A stretch of DNA of 64,000 nucleotides from an uncultured Prevotellaceae bacterium (GTDB taxonomy: Bacteria > Bacteroidota > Bacteroidia > Bacteroidales > Bacteroidaceae). The stretch lies in the NCBI GenBank assembly GCA_902776545.1, contig CACYQO010000003.1, positions 1-64,000 of the forward strand, written 5' to 3'. Shown piece after piece: positions 54,534 to 62,200 of this stretch. The notes under the pieces were generated by a model, which had not been told where the DNA came from, made no database searches, and was given only the letters and a program-made list of their open reading frames with translations. Made by a program: the position numbers and the translations under genes. Positions within the stretch are counted from its first letter, which is position 1, and each line of letters starts with the position of its first letter.

Positions 54534-55154
54534 ATGCCAAAAAAGAAAAGCGGATTTCCGTATGAGGTCCACCCGACGCCGGCGAAGGGGAAGGACGGCC
54601 GGAACATCGTCTACGCCAGACCCGCAAGGGGCTATAAGATGAGCATGAAGGGCGTCGACGAGTTTTGTCACAAATATTACAACACGAGGGACGGCGAGAT
54701 CACGTATGCGCTTGAGCAGTTCCTGAAGGGGGCCGCCGAACTGATGGCCAGGGGCTACAGGATCGACACGCCCATCGGCTCGTTCGTGCCGAAGCTGGGA
54801 CTGAGGCGGGAGATCACGGATGCCGACGAGGTGAAGAACAGCGACGTGGTGCTCGAAGGGGTGGACTACAATCCGGGCAAGATCTGGAACAAATCCATCG
54901 AGAAATGGCTCTACGACGGATTCCTCCGCGTGCATAATCCCAACGTACAGGCGCTGATGCAGGATCAGGAGCATCTGGAAAAGGCGTTGAGGGAGTGCCT
55001 GAAGAAGGGCTATGCCACCACCAGGTCCTTCGCCTACCACGCCAGCCTGACACAGTACTCGGCACGGAAGCAGCTGGAGGCCTGGACACAGGGTGAGAAC
55101 CCGAAGCTGACGAAGAGCAGGATGGGCCAGACGGACATCTATACGGAGATATAA
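54534..55154 (+). CDS. HU-like DNA-binding protein
   Basis: 206 residues from ATG 54534; an upstream in-frame start would sit within the promoter. The N-terminal half (about 1-130) has the Bacteroidota HU-like fold pattern: KKKSGFPYEVHPTPAKGKDG, then EITYALEQFLKGAAELMARG and the hallmark IDTPIGSFVPKLGLRRE. The C-terminal part (about 130-206) is basic and helical. This family is commonly found with VirE/VapE-like and DUF4248 genes in Bacteroidota, and here the VapE-like gene is converging 128 bp away. Whether it belongs to that unit is uncertain, as it lies just outside the inverted repeat. Confidence 0.85.
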   Translation: MPKKKSGFPYEVHPTPAKGKDGRNIVYARPARGYKMSMKGVDEFCHKYYNTRDGEITYALEQFLKGAAELMARGYRIDTPIGSFVPKLGLRREITDADEVKNSDVVLEGVDYNPGKIWNKSIEKWLYDGFLRVHNPNVQALMQDQEHLEKALRECLKKGYATTRSFAYHASLTQYSARKQLEAWTQGENPKLTKSRMGQTDIYTEI

Positions 55155-55162
55155 AAATACAT

Positions 55163-55274
55163 AAAAGTATGCCCCTCTACACCTTTTTTAGGATAACCGG
55201 CTGATAACCAGAGCTATTTTTAGGGGCACACTTTACAAAAAAGTATGCCCCTACTTTACACCCGATCTACACCC
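55163..55274. repeat. Left inverted repeat of the VapE unit
   Basis: Contains GCCCCTCTACACC near the outer end and ACACCC at the inner end; within it TAGGGGCACACTT and AAGTATGCCCCTA form a small stem. Matches the reverse complement of 57631-57740. Confidence 0.8.
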
Positions 55275-55281
55275 GGAATGA

Positions 55282-57360
55282 TTACCGCAGCTTCAGGTAA
55301 TAGCCGCGGATACCGTTCTTCTTGAATTTCTGCCAGCGCAGTTTCTTGATGCTGTTGCCGAGGTTCGTCACGTTAGGCACGTCGCCTGATTTCAGGTGAC
55401 TGGCCAGCTCTTTCTGGATGGCAGTCACGGTCCAGAAATTCTCCTGTCGGTGCTGTTCCGTAGGCTTGAAGATCTGCGTGAGCACCATCTCGGGTGCCGA
55501 CTCCTGCTGATAATGGCTGTTGTGGTTCTGTATCTCCCGTTCGTCAACGTCGGTGAACCAGTAGATGCAGTCGGAATCCTGCAGTTCTGTGACGGCCTGG
55601 GCGAAAATCTGCTTGTAGGGAATCTGTCCCGACATGTCCACCTTGCCCGTCACCTCGATGCAGAGGTAGCGGCGGGTGCCGTCGCCCGATGGCAACGGGG
55701 TCGGGTCGTTGGTGGTGGCGATGAACGAGCAGAGACGGGGCGTCATCGTGTACTGGTCGCTGCGCATCTTACGCACCTGCACGTCCTTCTCCGTCAGCAG
55801 ACGCTTGATCTTCGCCTGTTCGCGCTGGGTCTTCGAGTCATACTCGTCGATGTTCACCAGCCACATGCGGCCTAAGACACGCTCCACCTGCTCGGCATTG
55901 TCCATCTTGATGTCCTTCATATAGTACTCGCGCATCGACGGCGGCAGGATATGGTTGCAGAACTGCGTCTTCAGATAGCCCTGTTCGCCGATGAGGAGCG
56001 GCACCATCGAGTTGCCGTAGTCGCGGTTGATGTTCAGGGCCTGGGCCACCATCGCCAGGAACCAGCGGTGGAAATACTGTGGCCAACGGCTGTATTTGGT
56101 GGGCAGCCTGCGGGCGAAGTCCTCGATATAGTTGTGCTCGCCGTCCCACTTCCCGCAGCCGGCAAGGAACTCGTGGATGGGGTTGTAGTCGGTGATATGG
56201 GCGGACTCGATGTAGGTCCTGATATCACTCATCCAACTCTCGCCACCCTCCTTCATCTCCTCGACGACGATACTTCTTAAGTCTCTGCCTGTCAGTGGTC
56301 TCCACTGTTTGAAACGCAGGTCGTTGGGGCGGAACTCGGTCATCTGTTTCACCACGTTGTAGCGCAGCTGGTAACGGCGGTTCAGGAACTCCTCGATGCT
56401 TCGCATGATACGCTCTTTCTCGTTCATCTGCGACAAGGGGCGTCCAGCGTAGGGTGTCTTATAGGCGTTGCGGAAGGTCTTCCGGATCACGTCGACGCCG
56501 AGGGACTTGAAACGGAGGCCCCAGGTGGCACGCTCCACGCATCCCTCCTCCTGCAGACAGGCCTTGGCGCAGTAGTCGGCAAGCAGCTGCAGACACTTCT
56601 CCGTCCGGCCTTCGCTGTCGTCGATGGCCTTCGAGAGACAGGTCTGGAACTCCAGTTCGATGCGCTGGCGCTCGTCGCTGTCGGGATACCACACCACGGT
56701 GCCTTTATCGTCGGCCTTCGTACCTGCATAGGCCGTTAACGGGTCATGGGAGTCGCGCACCACGGGCATCGGCTGGGCATCGGGATTGTAGTACAACTGC
56801 GGGTCGTAGCTCATGCGGCAGCCGCGGGTGAGGCTCTGCTCGTCTACCAGCAGGTCGCACATGGCCAGCGACGTGTACAGCCGCGCCGCACTCTCGTGGG
56901 CATCCTTCAGGAAGGTCACGTAGTCGTTGGCATCTACTGTCCTGGGGGATTTGTAGTCACATTTGACGATGACCTTCAGCGTCACGCCACTCACGCCCGC
57001 GAAGGCGAGCATCGTATAGGGTATCTGGCTGACGCGCCGTCGGAGTTCGTCCGTCTGACGGATACCCTGCGGACAGGGTATGTTGAGCATCAACAGACCT
57101 GTCGCCGAGGCTGGTTTGTCGAACCCCTTCCGGCCGAAGGTGGTGCTGAACACGAGGTAGGGCAGACTGTCCGTTTCTTGGACGAAGTAGCGGGGCATGC
57201 CCTTCTGCATCATCAGGCGCGAGTGGAGCGTGACGCGGGCAATGGGGTCTGCCGCCTCCTTGGTCTTCGTCGAGCGCATCCGCTCCACGATACCGTCCAG
57301 TTCCGTAGTGACAGGGGCTCCGAATTCCCCCAGTCTGGTTTTGATCTTCGTTATCTTCAT
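55282..57360 (-). CDS. VirE/VapE-like replication protein (BT4734-like N-terminus)
   Basis: 692 residues from the ATG at 57360; an ATG at 57378 would add six residues but spans the promoter box. The N-terminal 300 residues match the VirE N-terminal/BT4734-like type, which resembles primase-like domains (YFVQETDSLPYLVFSTTFG). The C-terminal half is a VapE-type P-loop helicase domain: LLIGEQGYLKTQF (about 453-465, a Walker A variant with GxxGxxKT), MWLVNIDEYDS (Walker B) and ATTNDPTPLPSGDGTRRYLCIEV. Such proteins are encoded by phages, satellites and integrative elements and are thought to start replication. It starts close to its promoter, so the mRNA may be nearly leaderless. Confidence 0.9.
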   Translation of the reverse strand: MKITKIKTRLGEFGAPVTTELDGIVERMRSTKTKEAADPIARVTLHSRLMMQKGMPRYFVQETDSLPYLVFSTTFGRKGFDKPASATGLLMLNIPCPQGIRQTDELRRRVSQIPYTMLAFAGVSGVTLKVIVKCDYKSPRTVDANDYVTFLKDAHESAARLYTSLAMCDLLVDEQSLTRGCRMSYDPQLYYNPDAQPMPVVRDSHDPLTAYAGTKADDKGTVVWYPDSDERQRIELEFQTCLSKAIDDSEGRTEKCLQLLADYCAKACLQEEGCVERATWGLRFKSLGVDVIRKTFRNAYKTPYAGRPLSQMNEKERIMRSIEEFLNRRYQLRYNVVKQMTEFRPNDLRFKQWRPLTGRDLRSIVVEEMKEGGESWMSDIRTYIESAHITDYNPIHEFLAGCGKWDGEHNYIEDFARRLPTKYSRWPQYFHRWFLAMVAQALNINRDYGNSMVPLLIGEQGYLKTQFCNHILPPSMREYYMKDIKMDNAEQVERVLGRMWLVNIDEYDSKTQREQAKIKRLLTEKDVQVRKMRSDQYTMTPRLCSFIATTNDPTPLPSGDGTRRYLCIEVTGKVDMSGQIPYKQIFAQAVTELQDSDCIYWFTDVDEREIQNHNSHYQQESAPEMVLTQIFKPTEQHRQENFWTVTAIQKELASHLKSGDVPNVTNLGNSIKKLRWQKFKKNGIRGYYLKLR

Positions 57361-57365
57361 AGATG

Positions 57366-57373
57366 CAAATATA
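57366..57373 (-). promoter_or_regulatory. -7 box for the VapE-like gene
   Basis: Minus strand TATATTTG ends 5 nt before the ATG at 57360, so the transcript would start at or next to the start codon. Confidence 0.55.
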
Positions 57374-57547
57374 CACATTATTCCCTAATAATATAGCTAA
57401 ACGGGTATAGATTTAATCATTTTTATCAATAACTGTTGTTCTGATGCCTTCTTCGGGTTGTGGAAGGCATCCCTTACAAGGTAAGAAGGCATCCCTGATA
57501 GGGGTAAGGCCCTAACCTCGCAGGGAGTCAACCCTATGTTCTCAACC

Positions 57548-57613
57548 GTTTGCCTATACCCAAACGACCGTTCGCCTATACCCAAACGACTGTTCGCCTA
57601 TGCTCAAATACGG
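57548..57613. repeat. Three 22-bp iteron-like direct repeats
   Basis: Copies 57548-57569, 57570-57591 and 57592-57613; the first two differ at two positions and read GTTCGCCTATACCCAAACGA, the third is more diverged (GTTCGCCTATGCTCAAATAC). A 22-bp period is two helical turns, typical of replication initiator sites. They lie between the VapE-like gene and the right inverted repeat. Confidence 0.8.
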
Positions 57614-57630
57614 TAGCACTATTTTTGTAT

Positions 57631-57740
57631 GGGTGTAGGGCGGGTGTTGAGTAGGGGCACACTTTTTGCGAAGTGTGCCCCCATAATTAGCCCTGACAAT
57701 CAGATGATTAGCCTAAAAAGGTGTAGAGGGGCAGTGTTTT
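57631..57740. repeat. Right inverted repeat of the VapE unit
   Basis: Reads GGGTGTAGGGCGGGTGTTGA at its inner end and GGTGTAGAGGGGCA near the outer end, with an internal AGGGGCACAC/GTGTGCCCC stem; inverted relative to 55163-55274. Confidence 0.8.
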
Positions 57741-57776
57741 GCGACCTTATACTTCGTATGAGCTCGCTCACGCTCG

Positions 57777-57804
57777 ATAAAGCATAAGCAAGCTCCTGCT
57801 TTAT
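57777..57804 (-). terminator. Weak terminator-like stem after the 447-residue gene
   Basis: ATAAAGCA (57777-57784) pairs with TGCTTTAT (57797-57804) around a 12-nt loop, just past the stop at 57807. No long T-run. Confidence 0.4.
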
Positions 57805-57806
57805 TC

Positions 57807-59150
57807 TCACTTAACCGCGACCTTTTTGCCGTTATAGATATAGAGGCCGCTGCGGGTGGGAGCGGCATTCAGGCGACGGCCGTTGAGGTCATACCATTGA
57901 TCTCTTAACATTGAACATTGACCATTGACCATTGAACTTTCGATGGCGGTGGGAGTGCCGTCGGCGGGGTTGCCGATGGTGAGGAACGAACGGGTCTTCG
58001 TGAGCGGCTCTTTCTGCGGCTCAGACTCCTTTTCTTCGGGCAGCTGGAGATAGATGCCACCTTCGGGAATCGTACCGGCCTGCGAGAAGTAGAACACATC
58101 GTTGAAGAGCAGATACACCTGTCCGATTTCCACCTTCTTGCCACCCTCTGGTGCCACATACAGGATACTCTTGTACGTCTTACCCTCGTCAGAAGCCTTC
58201 GCCGTACGGAAGTCATCGCCCTTCAGTTCCTTGCTCAGCAGCAGCACGGGCAGATTGGCGGGGATGATATCCTCTATCTCCTCCACGATGACCGAGTTAT
58301 CCTTCACGCCCGTCACGGCCAACACATTCAGCATAGAAGGTTTCACGAGCGGCTCGTCGAAGACATAGGTGTCGTAGCTGTTGTTCTCACCGAAGGCGAC
58401 GCCCTTCATCTCCACACCCGTCGTGCTGGTGATCTCCACGTCCTGCCACGCGTCGAGCGTCAGGTACTCGTTATAGAGGTTGCCGGCCACATCGACGGTC
58501 AGTCCCTTCACGGCGGGCAGCGCGTCCTTACCGAGACTGACAGGAGCCTCATCATTCTGTATCTCCACGTTCGTCAGGGCCGTAAAGCCGTTGAGCAGGC
58601 CGTCCCCTATCCCATCGATGCCTTTCCCGAAGACCACCTGGGTGATCTGCTCGCTCCTGTCACCCCAGGGCACACCGGCCTTACCCAATGCGGCACTGCC
58701 CTCACCGCTGATGGTCAGCGTCTTCTCCGTCTCACCGGTCAGTTCCCAGGTGATACCCCCGTCAAGGGTGCCGGATACCAGCGAATGGAAGGTAGCCTCC
58801 ATCACCCAGGCCCCGAGGCCCTCAGGCACAGTGAACGTATAGTCACGCTCCTCCGAGAGGTCCTTGGGATCGTCGCCCTCAAGGGTGAGTGGCTTTGCCA
58901 ACGGGGGCTCCTCATCACCACGGGTCGTACTCGGATTGGGATTGACCGTAGGCACCACCACGATGTCACTCTTGGCAATGTAATAGTCCGTTGCCGGCGT
59001 CACGGTGATGGTCACCTTCTGTCCATCCTGCGACTTCTCGACGATCGTACCGCCCTTAAACTCACCGATGGCTACCACCACCTGAGCCTTCACAACCATG
59101 CTGACCATCAACATCAACACGATTCCAAACAGTCTTTTCATTGTCTTCAT
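57807..59150 (-). CDS. Secreted protein with T9SS-like C-terminal tail (447 residues)
   Basis: Signal peptide (about 1-22, ending VVKAQ). The N-terminal domain (about 23-125, LEGDDPKDLSEERDYTFTV) is shared with the 2572-residue protein, so the two belong to one family. The middle has LRR-like or BspA-like strands (LTNVEIQNDEAPVSLGKDAL). The C-terminus (YDLNGRRLNAAPTRSGLYIY then NGKKVAVK) is the common short tail of Prevotellaceae secreted proteins, resembling T9SS type A sorting ends. Directly before it, a CATTGACCATTGAA repeat (57905-57940) encodes SSMVNGQCSMLRD in frame. Follows the 59220 gene by 69 nt on the same strand, probably one operon. Confidence 0.82.
   Translation of the reverse strand: MKTMKRLFGIVLMLMVSMVVKAQVVVAIGEFKGGTIVEKSQDGQKVTITVTPATDYYIAKSDIVVVPTVNPNPSTTRGDEEPPLAKPLTLEGDDPKDLSEERDYTFTVPEGLGAWVMEATFHSLVSGTLDGGITWELTGETEKTLTISGEGSAALGKAGVPWGDRSEQITQVVFGKGIDGIGDGLLNGFTALTNVEIQNDEAPVSLGKDALPAVKGLTVDVAGNLYNEYLTLDAWQDVEITSTTGVEMKGVAFGENNSYDTYVFDEPLVKPSMLNVLAVTGVKDNSVIVEEIEDIIPANLPVLLLSKELKGDDFRTAKASDEGKTYKSILYVAPEGGKKVEIGQVYLLFNDVFYFSQAGTIPEGGIYLQLPEEKESEPQKEPLTKTRSFLTIGNPADGTPTAIESSMVNGQCSMLRDQWYDLNGRRLNAAPTRSGLYIYNGKKVAVK
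57905..57940. repeat. ATTGACC quasi-repeat inside the 447-residue gene
   Basis: Plus strand ACATTGAACATTGACCATTG continues with ACCATTGAAC; inserted in frame just before the C-terminal tail. Confidence 0.7.
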
Positions 59151-59219
59151 ATCTTATCCTTTCTTTTATTTATTATCTGTGTTAATTTATTTCTTCTTGT
59201 CAATCTGTGTAATCTGTGG

Positions 59220-62200
59220 CTACTTTTTCACCGTTACTTTCTTCGTGTACTTGCCATCAAGCGTATGCACGATGTACATGCCCGAGAAGTCCGCCTGAAC
59301 CTCCACGGTCTGTCCCGGCTTCACGGAGAACGTAGCCACCGTGATACCTGCCGGTGTGACGACACGCATATCTTCAGTAAACTTCAGCGACGATTCCACA
59401 TAGATCTTATCCTTCTTCGTCCAGATGCGCAGGCCGCCGTTCAGTTCCTCCTTCGTCGGGTCGCCATGCTCCTCGACACCCTTCAGCTCATACTGCATAC
59501 TGCCGAAGACAATCTTTTCGACGGTACGTGTCGATCTGGTACCATTCGTATCTTTCACAAAGAATGGCCTGAAGGCTTTTACTTCTATATCGGCAGTACT
59601 GACAGTCGGGATGATGTCGTAGCTGCTGCCCGTGGCGCTGAGCGTATAGGTGTTCGCGGTGCCTGCTGCAAACGACTCGTTCAGGTAGCTGGGCTTGAAG
59701 CGGTAGGAATCTGCGGCAACACCCGTCTCATCGTCGCTCACGCCAATGGTCGTCTCACCCGGCTTCGAGGCGAAGGTCAAGGTCTGTGCCTCGAGCTTCT
59801 TGGGATAGACAGACATTGCCGTCGCGGCCTCGAAGTTTCCGCTGAGGTCGAACTCGTAGAAGCGTTCGCCCGGCAAGCCGATGATGTAAGGCATGGCGGC
59901 TGCCATACGCGGATAGTCGTAGTACGTGTGGGCATACTTGTAGTAGTCGCGATTGGCATCGTCCTCCTGATAGTCATCACCGTTCTGGTCGTCGTAGTTG
60001 TTGTGAGAGTAATAGTAGTCCCAGAGGAAGGTGTTGGTATAGTCCTTATCACCGTCTGTCTTGAGCGCATCGGGATAGTTGAACGTAGCCTCGAACACCT
60101 TGGCGTTGGAAGATACACTTCCGCCACGATAGTCGCGCAGCCAATACTCGTGGCCGACGTTGTGGTTGGCATCGTCGTCATTGCTCTTCTTATAGAAGTG
60201 TGTCAGCTCACCTTTGTCGTTGGTGGTGACTATCTCTACCTTGAAGGGCAGGCTGATACCCTCCCAGCCCTTGGTGGTGCGCACGAGCGGGGTAGACTCA
60301 TTATTGTCATGGTCAATCCACTCGATGTCAACGTAGTTGTCGGGCTTGCGCTGGTACCACATGCGCTGACCATCGGCGAACGTGTAGGAAATCGGCGCAT
60401 TGAAGTCCTGCTTGTCTATCAGCACATGGTCGTTGAGGGCCACGAACTCGTCTTCCGCCTGTTTCTGCACCCTGTGGCCGCGGATAGCGTCGGCCTCAGC
60501 ATCGCGCTCAGCGACGGTGTGGTAGCGATAGGTGTCAGAGTAAGTGCTGTTGGCCGGAGCCTTTGCCGTCTCCACGTATTGTTCGTCGTGCAGATAGTTG
60601 GCCACCACATGGTCTGTCTGCCTTGCCGCATCGGTGCTGGTCATGGTGTATGCCAGCAGGTTACGCGTCAGGTCGGCGTACAAGCCCTGCAGCCCGCCGT
60701 CGTCGAGCAGTGGCGGGAAGAAGGCACCGCCGGTGATGTCAGCATAGGGTGCCGACGTGTCTGAACCCTGTTCATAACCATGTGCCAGGTCTCCGTTGCT
60801 GCCTGTAAAGTCGATGGCCGTCATGTTCTTATAAGCCTCACGCGGTTTCACATTGTCAGCAATCTGTTTGGCGGTCAGCTTCTCTTCGGCCACCAGCACG
60901 GCATAGGGGTTGAAGTGAGCAATGCCCATCTTCTTGGAACGGAAGTATGCCGGGGCACGGAATACGCGGTTGCCCGCCATGGTGGTGAGCACACGCTCTT
61001 CTGCCTTGTTGATGACAGCGGGCAGGTCTTGGTGCGTGCGCTCGTCGCGACCGTTCTTTCCGTCCATGTGGCCATAGTTCAGAGCCTGTCCGAAGAAGAG
61101 ATAGTCATCAGGCCAGATGGCATGGTAACTCTTCTCCTTCGTATCGGGATCTTCATAGAGTCGTTCGTTTGGCGAGGCGGGTATGGTGCCGCCGGAGTAG
61201 ATAAAGTCACCGTCGACGAAGCGGTCCTCCACATAGCCGTAAAGGTCGGTCTGTCCGCTAACCCCGGTCAAGGGATAGAAGGCGTAGTCGGCAGGATAGT
61301 AGGCTCCGGTCATCGTCTCAGGCAGCGTGCCGTCGGCATTGGCCCGCCAGTAGCTGTAAGGCTTCTTCGTTCCCGGCCAGCTGCTGTTGTTGTCGTAGAA
61401 GCGCTTGTTCAGGTAGAAACCGTTCAGGTCGTAGGCCACCTCGCCGTTGTAGAAGGCCTTGTCGGGCTTCTGCGTGGGCACACCGTGAGTATCGGACGAA
61501 GGCACATCGTAATCATTGCTCGACGGGTAGTAGCAGTTCACCACCTGCACTAAGTCAGTACCTGTGCGCGAGGGATTGCCGAAGACGGCATAATGAGTAT
61601 CGTCATTTTCCGTCGTCTTCTTGGTCGGCGTTCCTGTGGTCTTCACCCAGCAGTTCTCCACATAGCCCTCGCCCGTCTCGGCCACGCCGGCACCGGTGAA
61701 CGATCCTGTAACACCGAGGTTATAGACACGTCCGCAGAGGTGGTTGAAGAGTGAGCTGCTGAGTCCGCTGATGGTATGACCGTCACCATGGAGCACACCG
61801 CTGAAGCACTCATTATCCCCGTTTGCAATCGGTGTCCAAGGATGGACTACCGTGATGGTTTCCGGCTGTGACGGGTCGGTGTCATGTGCCGGGTTGTGTT
61901 CCTTGGTCGGCCCATGATCCTGGTCGGCACGGAGGAAGAACTCCAGATACTGAGCGTTCCTGATCGGTTTACCCGGGTTGTCCAGCGTCAGAGGACTATG
62001 ATCGCCCGTAATTTCCTTGCCATGAGTCAGATCCATCAGGTTCTTGAACAGGTCGAGACCATTCTGCGGCGTAGCATCCCCGCTGTAGTCGTTGATGTAG
62101 ATCTTCGGCTCGTAGCCCGCATCCTTATGGTCGATGTAATAGTGATGCTGCGGGTCGCCCATTACCTTGGCCAAGTCATGGTAGTTGGCCACGCTGATAG

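Larger units (their letters stand above)
55163..57740. mobile_element. Candidate mobile replicative unit: VapE-like gene, iterons, inverted terminal repeats
   Basis: Inverted repeats of about 110 bp (55163-55274 and 57631-57740, about 80% identical by hand alignment) enclose one gene (55282-57360) and three 22-bp direct repeats (57548-57613). No transposase or integrase lies inside, so movement would need help from elsewhere or replication-based spreading. No target duplication is obvious at the borders. Confidence 0.5.
57379..57806. other. Gene-free interval between the VapE-like gene and the 447-residue gene
   Basis: 428 bp. It holds the VapE -7 box next to its left edge, AAGGCATCCC direct repeats (about 57445-57500), the iterons, the right inverted repeat and a terminator-like stem at 57777-57804. 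The short minus-strand ORF 57397-57585 overlaps the iterons and has no recognisable features. Confidence 0.7.

Noticed and set aside
57397-57585. 62-codon minus-strand ORF upstream of the VapE-like gene
   Set aside because: It covers part of the iterons and repeated AAGGCATCCC units and shows no protein pattern.
57548-57613. Possible small CRISPR array
   Set aside because: The repeats are contiguous with no spacers and no cas gene is in the window.
57750-57760. lox/FRT-like ATACTTCGTAT
   Set aside because: Only an 11-bp palindrome; no paired 13-bp arms with 8-bp spacer and no recombinase gene nearby.
58785-60764. Plus-strand ORF of 659 codons
   Set aside because: It spans two minus-strand genes and their gap, and its composition is that of a shadow frame; no motif is recognisable.
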